This document shows, piece after piece, positions 34,545-42,603 of a DNA stretch of 64,000 nt. Each line of letters begins with the position of its first letter. Position 1 is the stretch's first letter. The stretch comes from Runella defluvii. Its GTDB lineage: Bacteria; Bacteroidota; Bacteroidia; Cytophagales; Spirosomataceae. The stretch is from positions 317,845 through 381,844 of the forward strand of contig NZ_JACIBY010000005.1 in NCBI RefSeq assembly GCF_014195535.1, in the 5' to 3' direction. Both the position numbers and the translations under genes were made by a program. The notes under the pieces were generated by a model. It was given only the letters and a program-made list of their open reading frames with translations, was not told the DNA's origin and did not search any database.

Positions 34545-35051
34545 TTAGCGCAATAACTTGATTAGCGTCCCTAAGATTAAGCTTTCTTCCGCCTTCATTG
34601 CAGCATCTAAGGCTCCGTCTGCTAAGTTTACCACTCGACTGATGCTTTCGATGGTCGCATGGAATGTTTCTGAATCGGCATCACCCGCCCGAACAGGGAC
34701 ACTCCGAAGCTCATCTAGCAACTTAATGACAGGCTCAATCTCTCTTCTTCGACGTTCTTTTGCTACTTGTTTAGCTACTTTCCAAGCGTCTTTTTCGGCA
34801 AAAAAGTACTCTTTACGCTCTCCAGGACGTAATTCTTTAAAAACCAATCCCCAATCCATCAAATCCCGTAAGTTCATGCTTACATTTCCACGAGAAATTT
34901 GAAGCTGCGCCATCAAGTCTTCGGTCGTGAGCGGATTAGGAGAAATCATCAATAGCGCGTGAATCTGCGCCATCGTACGATTAATTCCCCATTGGGTCGC
35001 TAATGTTCCCCATGCCTGAACAAAGCGGTCTTTTGCCTCTTGTAATTCCAT
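34545..35051 (-). CDS. GbsR/MarR-family transcriptional regulator
   Basis: 168 residues: a winged-helix domain with TEDLMAQLQISRGNVSMNLRDLMDWGLV as recognition helix region and wing (GERKEYFFAEKD), followed by helices for dimerisation (ERRRREIEPVIKLLDEL). It belongs to the GbsR-type branch of MarR proteins, which in Bacillus represses choline/glycine-betaine genes; here its ligand is unknown. The ATG at 35051 is preferred to an upstream in-frame TTG because a full promoter ends just before it. The next gene downstream, an integral membrane protein, shares its operator. Confidence 0.85.
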   Translation of the reverse strand: MELQEAKDRFVQAWGTLATQWGINRTMAQIHALLMISPNPLTTEDLMAQLQISRGNVSMNLRDLMDWGLVFKELRPGERKEYFFAEKDAWKVAKQVAKERRRREIEPVIKLLDELRSVPVRAGDADSETFHATIESISRVVNLADGALDAAMKAEESLILGTLIKLLR

Positions 35052-35054
35052 AGC

Positions 35055-35096
35055 CAAAAGTAAAACAAATTATTGTATTTTCAAAAATAATTGAAA
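35055..35096 (-). promoter_or_regulatory. Promoter and operator of the GbsR-type gene
   Basis: On the minus strand a -33 TTTG (35082-35085), exactly 19 bp, then -7 TACTTTTG (35055-35062): a full match to the Bacteroidota promoter pattern TTTG/TAnnTTTG. The expected transcription start falls on or next to the ATG at 35051, so the mRNA may be leaderless. TTTCA-N8-TGAAA (35079-35096) overlaps the -33 box, which suits autorepression. Confidence 0.6.
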
Positions 35097-35102
35097 ATAA
35101 AT

Positions 35103-36584
35103 TTATTCTCCCAACACTACACAACTAAACGGTGCCAACGAAATGGTATCGACCTTTTCAAAACGCGACGCGGTGTCAGTGGTCAATAGCAACTCGGTGG
35201 GCATGAAGGAGGCGAAATAAGTCACTGTTGTACTCGAAAGATTATGAAGTACCCATACTTCCTGCTCGGCGAGGCCACGCTTGAATGCGACCAAGCGAGG
35301 GTTGCGGTTGGGTAAAGGTTCGATTTGCCCGTAAAAACTACCGATGACGGCATTGGATTTACGGAAATGAATCAAGCGTTTGTAGTGATTATAGAGCGAA
35401 TTGGGGTCATTTTGTTGCCCCACCAACGGGGTTACGGTCACGCTTTTGCTGTACTTGGGCTTCATCCATCGCGCTCGTTCGCGGTCGTGTTGACGATACC
35501 CCCACAAAAACGGCTCACGGATAAAATCATCGGGTTTTTGTCCCAGCATCCCCAATTCTTCGCCATAATAAACGTACGGCTGTCCTGGTAATGTAAAGAG
35601 CAAATTGGCTGCCACTTTCAAGTGCGTCTGCTTGCCGTGCAACACACTTCCAATGCGCGTTTGATCGTGATTGGTCAGCATCGTTGCATCAATAAAACGG
35701 GGATTTGTTTGGGCAAATACTTGACGATTTTTGGCCAGAGTGACAATCAAATGCACGGTATCTCGCTCTTCTGCCGTGATTTTTTGAAGCGCTAGACTCA
35801 AATCAAAGTTAAAATTGGCCGTCAGCCCGCGAAAATAAGGGGCTATTTTATCGGCTGCATTCCACACTTCCCCGACCAAATACACCTGCGGGTTTACTTT
35901 CTGCATTTCCGTCCGAAATTCGACCCAAAAATCGTAGTTTTTGTACTCTTCCCATTCGGGATAAATATGGCGTGCGGCGTCCAATCGAAAACCGTCCACG
36001 CCCATTTCAAGCCAATAGTTACCAATTTCATAAATCGCTTGGCGCACAGGTGGGTGGTCGCAGTTGAGGTCAGGCATTCCTTTCCAAAACAGGCCGTAGT
36101 ATTTTTCCGTATTGCCCACCGCACTGTGCCAAGGCTTTCGTTCCCACGTATCGGGCGTAGCTTCGCGCGTGGCAATACCCAACGCCTCGATTTCCTCGGG
36201 ACTTTTCCAATTATAATAGTTTCGGTAGGGACTCGCTTTACCCTTGGCCGACTCTACAAACCAAGGATGGCGCACACTCGTGTGGTTAATCACCAAATCT
36301 AGGATGACTTTAATACCGCGTGCGTGGGCTTCAGTCAGGAGGTTTTTAAAATCGTCGAGCGTTCCATATTCAGGTTCAATGCCATAATAATCAACGACAT
36401 CGTATTTATGATAACTCGGTGACGGCTGAATCGGAGTAAGCCATATTGCCTCAACTCCAAATTCCTGAAGGTAAGGCAGCTTGGAACGAATGCCGTTCAA
36501 ATCACCGATTCCGTCCCCGTTGGAATCGCAAAAAGAACGAACAAAAATTTCGTAACAAATTCGGGGGTGCGTCAAGATTTCCAA
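35103..36584 (-). CDS. GH13 alpha-amylase family glucosidase
   Basis: 493 residues, no signal peptide, so cytoplasmic. GH13 landmarks: DLVINHTS (96-103), GFRLDAARH with nucleophile Asp202, GEVW with acid/base Glu239, and LTNHDQTR with Asp307. It resembles maltogenic amylase/oligo-1,6-glucosidase/trehalose-synthase-type enzymes acting on alpha-glucosides. The start is a TTG three bases after the ribE stop; no ATG precedes the first barrel strand, so a TTG start (or the TTG four codons later) seems real. Last gene of an rmlA-ribE-GH13 run. Confidence 0.9.
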   Translation of the reverse strand: MEILTHPRICYEIFVRSFCDSNGDGIGDLNGIRSKLPYLQEFGVEAIWLTPIQPSPSYHKYDVVDYYGIEPEYGTLDDFKNLLTEAHARGIKVILDLVINHTSVRHPWFVESAKGKASPYRNYYNWKSPEEIEALGIATREATPDTWERKPWHSAVGNTEKYYGLFWKGMPDLNCDHPPVRQAIYEIGNYWLEMGVDGFRLDAARHIYPEWEEYKNYDFWVEFRTEMQKVNPQVYLVGEVWNAADKIAPYFRGLTANFNFDLSLALQKITAEERDTVHLIVTLAKNRQVFAQTNPRFIDATMLTNHDQTRIGSVLHGKQTHLKVAANLLFTLPGQPYVYYGEELGMLGQKPDDFIREPFLWGYRQHDRERARWMKPKYSKSVTVTPLVGQQNDPNSLYNHYKRLIHFRKSNAVIGSFYGQIEPLPNRNPRLVAFKRGLAEQEVWVLHNLSSTTVTYFASFMPTELLLTTDTASRFEKVDTISLAPFSCVVLGE

Positions 36585-36587
36585 GGT

Positions 36588-37196
36588 TTATTTAACGGCA
36601 ATGGGCGCCATTGATTTCGCCAAAATCTTCTGCATGTATTTCCCCAAAATATCAAACTCCAAGTTGACGATGTCACCCACCTTCAATTGATGAAAATTGG
36701 TATGCTCGTAGGTGTAAGGAATAATCGTTACGCGGAAGCCGTCATCGTGCGAGTTAAAGACCGTCAAGCTCACTCCATTGACACAAATCGAGCCTTTTTC
36801 TACGGTAATATTGCCCACAGCGGCATCGTACGTAAAATCAAACAACCAACTTCCACCCACTTCAGCGATGTAAGTACAAACTCCCGTTTGGTCAACGTGG
36901 CCTTGAACAATGTGCCCGTCAAAACGGCCATGCGCAGGCATACAGCGTTCCACGTTTACCTTTGTGCCTACTTTCCACTGGCCTAAGTTTGTTTTTTTGA
37001 GGGTTTCGTCCACCGCCGTCACCGTGTAGGTAGTTCCTTCAATGCTCGTAACCGTCAGACAAACGCCATTGTGGCTTACGCTCTGATCCACTTTGAGTTC
37101 GGGCGCCAAAGCTGCGCTCAACCTAAACGTCAGGTTCGTTCCTTCCGCAACAATTTCGACGATTTCGGCCGTCGCTTCTACAATTCCTGTGAACAT
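36588..37196 (-). CDS. ribE: Riboflavin synthase, alpha chain
   Basis: 202 residues with the diagnostic N-terminus MFTGIVEATAEI and two homologous lumazine-binding repeats (VSHNGVCLTVTSI in the first, ICVNGVSLTVFN in the second). Converts two molecules of dimethyl-ribityllumazine to riboflavin plus a pyrimidine. It sits between rmlA (6-bp gap) and the GH13 gene (3-bp gap), an operon of unrelated functions. Cytoplasmic. Confidence 0.96.
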   Translation of the reverse strand: MFTGIVEATAEIVEIVAEGTNLTFRLSAALAPELKVDQSVSHNGVCLTVTSIEGTTYTVTAVDETLKKTNLGQWKVGTKVNVERCMPAHGRFDGHIVQGHVDQTGVCTYIAEVGGSWLFDFTYDAAVGNITVEKGSICVNGVSLTVFNSHDDGFRVTIIPYTYEHTNFHQLKVGDIVNLEFDILGKYMQKILAKSMAPIAVK

Positions 37197-37202
37197 CTGA
37201 TT

Positions 37203-38063
37203 TTACTTCAAAATTCCTAGTAAATACTGGCCATAACCGCTTTTGAGCAACGGCTGGGCGATTTCGCGAAGTGCATCGGCCGTAATGAAACCCATACGGT
37301 AGGCCACTTCTTCGATACAACCGATTTTAAGTCCTTGGCGTTCTTCAATCACTTGAACAAATTGTCCTGCTTGCATCAACGACGCAAACGTACCTGTATC
37401 TAACCAAGCTGTTCCACGGTTCAACACCCCTACTTTGAGTTTTCCACGCTCCAAATACACGCGATTGATGTCCGTAATTTCAAGTTCTCCGCGCGGACTA
37501 GGTTGGATATTTTTGGCAATCTCCACCACTTCATTATCGTAAAAATAAAGTCCTGGAACGGCGTAATTTGACTTGGGTGCTTCGGGTTTTTCTTCAATTG
37601 AAAGGACGTTAAAGTCTTTATCAAATTCTACCACACCGTAGCGCTCGGGGTCGTGCACTTGGTAGGCATACACCACACCTCCATCGGGGTCGTTGTTGGC
37701 TTGTAATAATTTACTGAGTCCACTACCGTAGAAAATATTATCGCCCAACACCAACGCCACTTTATCGTCTCCAATAAAATCAGCACCAATAATGAACGCT
37801 TGGGCAAGGCCATCGGGACTGGGTTGTTCGGCGTAGCTAAATTCACAACCGATGCGACTTCCATCTCCTAAGAGTTTTTGAAAGTGCGGTAAATCATGGG
37901 GAGTCGAAATAATCAAGATTTCACGAATACCCGCCAACATCAAAATTGATAACGGATAGTATATCATTGGCTTATCGTAAACGGGCATCAACTGCTTACT
38001 AACGGCCAACGTGAGTGGGTGTAAGCGAGTGCCTGAGCCACCCGCCAAAATAATTCCTTTCAT
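37203..38063 (-). CDS. rmlA: Glucose-1-phosphate thymidylyltransferase
   Basis: 286 residues with the nucleotidyltransferase motif [11 protein letters not shown] near the N-terminus, [24 protein letters not shown] and [20 protein letters not shown]. It makes dTDP-glucose, first step of dTDP-rhamnose and related sugars for cell-surface polysaccharide. The rmlBCD genes are not next to it. First gene of the rmlA-ribE-GH13 run. Confidence 0.95.
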   Translation of the reverse strand: MKGIILAGGSGTRLHPLTLAVSKQLMPVYDKPMIYYPLSILMLAGIREILIISTPHDLPHFQKLLGDGSRIGCEFSYAEQPSPDGLAQAFIIGADFIGDDKVALVLGDNIFYGSGLSKLLQANNDPDGGVVYAYQVHDPERYGVVEFDKDFNVLSIEEKPEAPKSNYAVPGLYFYDNEVVEIAKNIQPSPRGELEITDINRVYLERGKLKVGVLNRGTAWLDTGTFASLMQAGQFVQVIEERQGLKIGCIEEVAYRMGFITADALREIAQPLLKSGYGQYLLGILK

Positions 38064-38396
38064 AGAATGCGGAAGTTCTAATTGTGTTTCGGTGATTTAG
38101 CATCAAAATTAGCTATTTCATTGTGAAACTCAGCACCAAAAAATAAAGTCCGCCAAAACTGGCGGACTTACTACGGTCTGACTATCGTAAACCCAGTCAG
38201 ACGGCAGTCAGACTGAGATACGATTCCGAGGCGGTTTGACTATCGTCTGACCTTATTTCAGTCAGACGACAGTCAGACTTACGATTCCGAGGCGGTCTGA
38301 CTATCGTCTGACCTTATCTCAGTCAGACGGTAGTCAGACTGAGATACTATTCCGAAGCGGTCTGACTATCGTCTGACCGAAAAATCGTCTGACCTA
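38064..38396. repeat. GTCTGAC/GTCAGAC palindromic repeat array and hairpin
   Basis: The 333-bp gap holds AAGTCCGCC-AAAACT-GGCGGACTT (38146-38169) and then about 3.5 copies of a 58-65-bp unit starting at 38175, 38233, 38294 and 38359. Each unit has GTCTGAC-TATC-GTCTGAC on one side and GTCAGAC-NNNN-GTCAGAC on the other, so every unit is a direct repeat nested in an inverted repeat and could extrude a cruciform. Units are separated by GATTCCGAGGC. No ORF. Confidence 0.85.
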
Positions 38397-39437
38397 TTAA
38401 TCATTTACTGAAATAGAGCCCGCACTTGCACGCATCGACACCAACGTGCCACCGCCGTTGAGTGAGCCTTTTACACGGTCTTTTTCTACAATACCATTGA
38501 AGTTTTTAAGCGTACCTACGTTGACGCGATTAGCGCGTAAATCGAGTTCCATGCCTTTGTTGAATGGCATTTGAACGTGAATCCCACCTGCTGAAGTTGA
38601 CAAGTCTAAAAATTGACCTACCGATACAATGTCAGCGTGGATACTTCCTGCGCTGGTGGATGCCCGCAACGATGCCGCTACGTCATTCAAACGAATCGAA
38701 CCACCCGAAGTTGAAGCCGTCAACTCCCCTTTGATACCGCCACCTCTGATGCTTCCACCGCTCGTACTAGCTCTTAAAACCCCATCCACTTGGTTGAGCT
38801 CGATGCTTCCTCCTGAAGTTACGAGTTTGATGTCCCCTTTGCATTCGTCGGCATGGATGCTCCCACCGCTCGTACTGAGGTCGATTTGCTCACGGCATTT
38901 TGCCAAATGAATACTGCCACCCGATGTGCGTCCTTTAACATTTCCGCTCAATTCGTCTAAATGCAAGCTCCCACCACTGGTAGAGAAGCTTTGCGTTCCC
39001 GACAAGTTCGCCAAACGGATACTTCCCCCGCTCGTAACCAAATCGGTAGCGGTTTTTTCGGGAACAATGATTTTAAATGAAATACTCAATGAGCGTTTCC
39101 AATCCCATTTTTCGTCTTCGTTTTTGCGTTTCACGCGGCAAACGAGCGTTTCGCCTTCCATCGCCACGCGTACTTCGTATTCTTTGAGGCGTTCGTCAAT
39201 TTCTTCTTTGCTCAATTCCGAACTGCCGTTCCAGTTGTTGGCGCGTACGTACATTTCGACTTTGGGTTCGTTGGTACTCCCTGCTACGCGAATGCTCCCG
39301 CCCGAGGTACGTACTTGAAGGGCTTTTACAGCCGAAGCGCTAAATGTTTTGGTAAAATAAGGGGTTTCGTTGTCCTTTTGAGAGAATGCGGCAAAAGCGA
39401 CTAAAACGAACGATAATGTAAAGACGATGGCTTTCAT
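38397..39437 (-). CDS. DUF4097-family beta-repeat exported protein
   Basis: 346 residues from the ATG at 39437, with signal peptide KAIVFTLSFVLVAFAAFSQ. From about residue 40 to the end there are some eleven copies of a TSGGSI-type motif (last ones TSAGSI, TSAGGI, ASAGSI), spaced about 20 residues, the pattern of a beta-solenoid built of identical rungs; this is the DUF4097 group. A ten-kilodalton charged insert (about 60-115) interrupts the early part. Probably periplasmic or surface. Function unknown. Confidence 0.85.
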   Translation of the reverse strand: MKAIVFTLSFVLVAFAAFSQKDNETPYFTKTFSASAVKALQVRTSGGSIRVAGSTNEPKVEMYVRANNWNGSSELSKEEIDERLKEYEVRVAMEGETLVCRVKRKNEDEKWDWKRSLSISFKIIVPEKTATDLVTSGGSIRLANLSGTQSFSTSGGSLHLDELSGNVKGRTSGGSIHLAKCREQIDLSTSGGSIHADECKGDIKLVTSGGSIELNQVDGVLRASTSGGSIRGGGIKGELTASTSGGSIRLNDVAASLRASTSAGSIHADIVSVGQFLDLSTSAGGIHVQMPFNKGMELDLRANRVNVGTLKNFNGIVEKDRVKGSLNGGGTLVSMRASAGSISVND

Positions 39438-39525
39438 GGTTGTATGAGTTTGTGTTTTGTTAAATAGATGCAAAACCTCAAGCTCAAGTTGCACACGAAG
39501 CGCTGTTTTTTCAAAAAGTTTTTCC

Positions 39526-40209
39526 CTAGTTCAAATGGAAAGGCTGGGAATCTTGGCGAATGATTTTGGAATTCACTACCAACGACACCACGATAGTGCC
39601 GATAATGATGGTAATGATGATTTGAAGGTTTGAAAGGAGATTGCAGTAATACGTCTCGGTGTGCGAATCTTTAATAAGTTTTTGCCCAACTACCGACTGA
39701 ATTTTGGTCAGTTCACTCAACCGATGAATCGACTGCTGAAACAATTGGCTTCCTTCCGATTGAAACAACTCTTTTCCCTCTTGGGAGGCTGAGTGAGCAG
39801 CTAATCGTACAATTTTTTGTTCTAACGTCGCATAAGCTTGGGCGTGAGTCTTCAACGCATTGAGCGCTTTTACTTCCTCTTCCACCAACTTTGTTTTCTG
39901 AAACTCTACCAATAAGGAATCAATCTTGTGGGTATGAACCGAGAGTTGTTTCCCTAGTTCCTGCCACGAAGTAGAGGCATTCTTTTCTAGCCCTTGTTCT
40001 AACAACAAGCGCTTTGAGTATAAATGCTCGCTCAAATACACAATATCGACGGTAGGCACCAATCTATCTTGGTAAATAGACGACAGCGAGTGGTCGATGT
40101 TATCCAAACTCATGCGCGACACAAGGGCACTCAGCAAAATCACAACCATAATTCCGCCTAGAAGCAACGATGCTTTTACTTTTTGCTGAATAACAAATGA
40201 CCATTTCAT
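39526..40209 (-). CDS. MCP-type four-helix-bundle sensor domain without signalling domain
   Basis: 227 residues: membrane helix 1 (about 14-32), a periplasmic all-helical domain of about 160 residues like the four-helix-bundle sensor of chemoreceptors and histidine kinases, membrane helix 2 (about 195-214), and only a dozen cytoplasmic residues. There is no HAMP, methyl-accepting or kinase domain, and the gene is complete. It could signal through a partner protein or be a stand-alone ligand sensor. Flanked by DUF4097 and DUF1684 genes on the same strand. Confidence 0.7.
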   Translation of the reverse strand: MKWSFVIQQKVKASLLLGGIMVVILLSALVSRMSLDNIDHSLSSIYQDRLVPTVDIVYLSEHLYSKRLLLEQGLEKNASTSWQELGKQLSVHTHKIDSLLVEFQKTKLVEEEVKALNALKTHAQAYATLEQKIVRLAAHSASQEGKELFQSEGSQLFQQSIHRLSELTKIQSVVGQKLIKDSHTETYYCNLLSNLQIIITIIIGTIVVSLVVNSKIIRQDSQPFHLN

Positions 40210-40266
40210 GAGGTGTCGCGTAGATTAGTTTACCAACGAATATAGGAAAAAAACTGTCTCTTTCCT

Positions 40267-40905
40267 TTATTCTTCGTGGTAGATTTTTTCGCCCGCCTCT
40301 ATCCGCACAGGTAAGGTGTTTTCTTTGGGAGGAATAGGGCACGAATATTCGTGATTATACGCGCAGTAAGGGTTATAAGCTTTGTTAAAATCAATGGCCA
40401 ACTTACCGTCGTTCACGTCTTCCAGTTTGAAATCTAAGTAACGTCCACCGCCGTAAGTTTCTTTGGGAGCAGTGGCATCACGAAACAGAATCGACAGTCC
40501 TGATTCGTGTTTATAAATCAGCAACCGATAGACGTTAAGGTCGGCAGCGGCGCTCTCGCCTGGCAACGTAAATTCCGCAAAGCCGTATTTTTCGTATGCT
40601 ACCGTTGTGCCATCGGTCATTGGCACGTTGACTTTTTTATCAGTAGCGTGGTAAGGCACCACCGTGGCAGTTACTTTATAAATAGAGCTCGGAGAGAAAT
40701 AATCAATGCCTTTAAAATCGTCCGTTTTACGGAAAGGAGACTCCTCCGAATCGCGGAAAAACTTGTCTTTGTCTTTGCGCTCTTGCACCATTTCCGCCGC
40801 ATAATCCGCTTCTGACACGGTTGTTTCTTCTCCCAAAAATGTGTAGCCAATGACCCCAACAATAACCGCTACAATCAATCCGATGACAAATTTGTTTTTA
40901 AACAT
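40267..40905 (-). CDS. DUF1684-family protein
   Basis: 212 residues. An N-terminal membrane anchor (FVIGLIVAVIVGVIGYTFL, 6-24) is followed by the DUF1684 domain, ending in its signature YNPYCAYNHEYSCPIPPKENTLPV. The two conserved cysteines and the GGGRYLDF segment are present. Family function is not established. Probably anchored facing the periplasm. Same strand as the sensor-domain gene, 57 bp apart. Confidence 0.88.
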   Translation of the reverse strand: MFKNKFVIGLIVAVIVGVIGYTFLGEETTVSEADYAAEMVQERKDKDKFFRDSEESPFRKTDDFKGIDYFSPSSIYKVTATVVPYHATDKKVNVPMTDGTTVAYEKYGFAEFTLPGESAAADLNVYRLLIYKHESGLSILFRDATAPKETYGGGRYLDFKLEDVNDGKLAIDFNKAYNPYCAYNHEYSCPIPPKENTLPVRIEAGEKIYHEE

Positions 40906-40986
40906 ACTGGCTTAAAATTAATGAGACAAAGCGACGGCATCGCTTGAGGCGATGCCGTCGCAAGTAGTCTATCTATAAATTTATAC

Positions 40987-42477
40987 TTACAAAATCGCTT
41001 TTTCGAGCGTTGCTTTGACCCCATTGTTCATCATTTCGGTCAACAACTCGGTGACCGTTTCGGCAAAACCTGCCAATTTGGTCAAGTTAGTATCCCAAAT
41101 TTTTGTATTGCTCAACACCTCATTTACTAGCGTTCCCACCGTTTCTACCGTCACACCTTGCCATTGTTCAGAGAAATAGGCCGCTTGGTCGTCGTTGATG
41201 AGGTAGAAGCTCTCGCCACGCTGTCCAAAATACTGGTTGTTTTCGCTCTTTACCGCTTTCATAAAAAGCAAATAAGCCGCAAAACCTAACGCAAAGTGCT
41301 TAGGTACGGTGCCAAATTGCTTGTAATAACGCTGAATGGTGGCTACGTTACGAGCGTTCATTTTCGAGGTTTGTTGGAGCGTAATACCAATCAACTTTTG
41401 TTGAATGAACGGGTTACGGTAACGGCTCAAGATGTCGCCCGCAAATACTTTCAACTCCGCTAGTTGGTCTTCAAAAGGCAAGGTTGGCACCACTTCATCG
41501 TAAATAACACTTTCGTAGTATTTCGACATCGCAGGGTCTTGCATACACTGATACGTAATGTCAAATCCGCTCAAATACCCCAACGGAGCAGAAGCACTGT
41601 GGCTTCCGTTAAGGATGCGAAGCTTGCGCTCGCGGTAATAGGAAATATCTTCGTCAACAATCACATTGTCAAACAATTGCTCAAACGATAGCACTTTTTT
41701 CACGCGGTCGTCGCCCTCAATGGCCCACAAATAATACGGTTCGGCTACCGTCAATAGGCTATCTTCGTACCCAAGTTTTGCTTCCAATTGCGCCTGAGTA
41801 GCTGCATCGGGCTTCCCTGGCACAATTCTGTCCACCAAGGAGTTACAAAACTTAACGTGGTATTTCAACCATTTATTAAACAATTTACCAAGCTCATTAT
41901 AAGCAGAAAGTTTTTCGACACACTCACGGAGTTTAAGACCATTGTCGGTAATCAACTCCGTCGGAATTACGACCACGCCTTTGTCTCTTTTTCCACCATA
42001 GGTGCGGAAGCGTTCGTACAAAAACGCCGTCAATTTGGCGGGAAACGATTGAGGTGGATTTTGAAAAATATTTTCTTCCACGTACTGAATTCCCACTTCG
42101 GTCGTGTTCGAGATAATTACTTCGAGGTGCGGATTGCGAGCCACTTGCAAAATACTGCGCCAATTGTCTTGTGCCGATACTACGCGGCTAATTGCCCCCA
42201 CTGTCACGGCTTCGTCAATGGTTTCGCCGTTGCTGTCCACCCCACGCACACATACCGTATATAAACCATCTTGCTCGGCAAAATCGTCGGATAGACCTGC
42301 GGTAGATTTCACCACCACAATACGTCCGTTGAAAACGTGTTGTCTATTGGCTTGGTCAATCAAATAATCACACAACCCTCTGAGCAACACACCCGTACCA
42401 AATTGGAGTACTTTTACGGGCAAGTCAAGGCTATATTGGGTTTCGTTATCAACAATTTGTTTGGTTAATTTAGGCAT
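40987..42477 (-). CDS. uxaB: Tagaturonate reductase (altronate oxidoreductase)
   Basis: 496 residues from the ATG at 42477; the longer frame adds 107 residues lacking any resemblance and overlaps the divergent GlmU-like gene. It is a polyol-specific long-chain dehydrogenase: VLQFGTGVLLRG nucleotide-binding start, SNTTEVG, and the mannitol-dehydrogenase segment NGSHSASAPLGYLSG. UxaB interconverts tagaturonate and altronate with NADH in galacturonate catabolism. No uxaA or uxaC adjoins, so it serves a pathway encoded elsewhere. Confidence 0.9.
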   Translation of the reverse strand: MPKLTKQIVDNETQYSLDLPVKVLQFGTGVLLRGLCDYLIDQANRQHVFNGRIVVVKSTAGLSDDFAEQDGLYTVCVRGVDSNGETIDEAVTVGAISRVVSAQDNWRSILQVARNPHLEVIISNTTEVGIQYVEENIFQNPPQSFPAKLTAFLYERFRTYGGKRDKGVVVIPTELITDNGLKLRECVEKLSAYNELGKLFNKWLKYHVKFCNSLVDRIVPGKPDAATQAQLEAKLGYEDSLLTVAEPYYLWAIEGDDRVKKVLSFEQLFDNVIVDEDISYYRERKLRILNGSHSASAPLGYLSGFDITYQCMQDPAMSKYYESVIYDEVVPTLPFEDQLAELKVFAGDILSRYRNPFIQQKLIGITLQQTSKMNARNVATIQRYYKQFGTVPKHFALGFAAYLLFMKAVKSENNQYFGQRGESFYLINDDQAAYFSEQWQGVTVETVGTLVNEVLSNTKIWDTNLTKLAGFAETVTELLTEMMNNGVKATLEKAIL

Positions 42478-42552
42478 GGTTCTAAAAGATTGAGCAGTTT
42501 GGTAGGTTAAAAATGTTTGTATTGGCAAACCTAATAAATTTTGCGCAAAACT

Positions 42553-42560
42553 TATCTTTG
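42553..42560 (+). promoter_or_regulatory. -7-like element before the GlmU-like gene
   Basis: TATCTTTG fits TAnnTTTG, 43 bp upstream of the ATG. No TTTG at the usual -33 spacing, so only tentative. Confidence 0.3.
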
Positions 42561-42603
42561 TGGCTACCAAAGGCTTACAAACTCTAATAGATTTTATTGA
42601 TTT

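Noticed and set aside
38170-38396. Repeat array as CRISPR
   Set aside because: Repeats are inverted and direct copies of a heptamer with conserved, not variable, intervening DNA.
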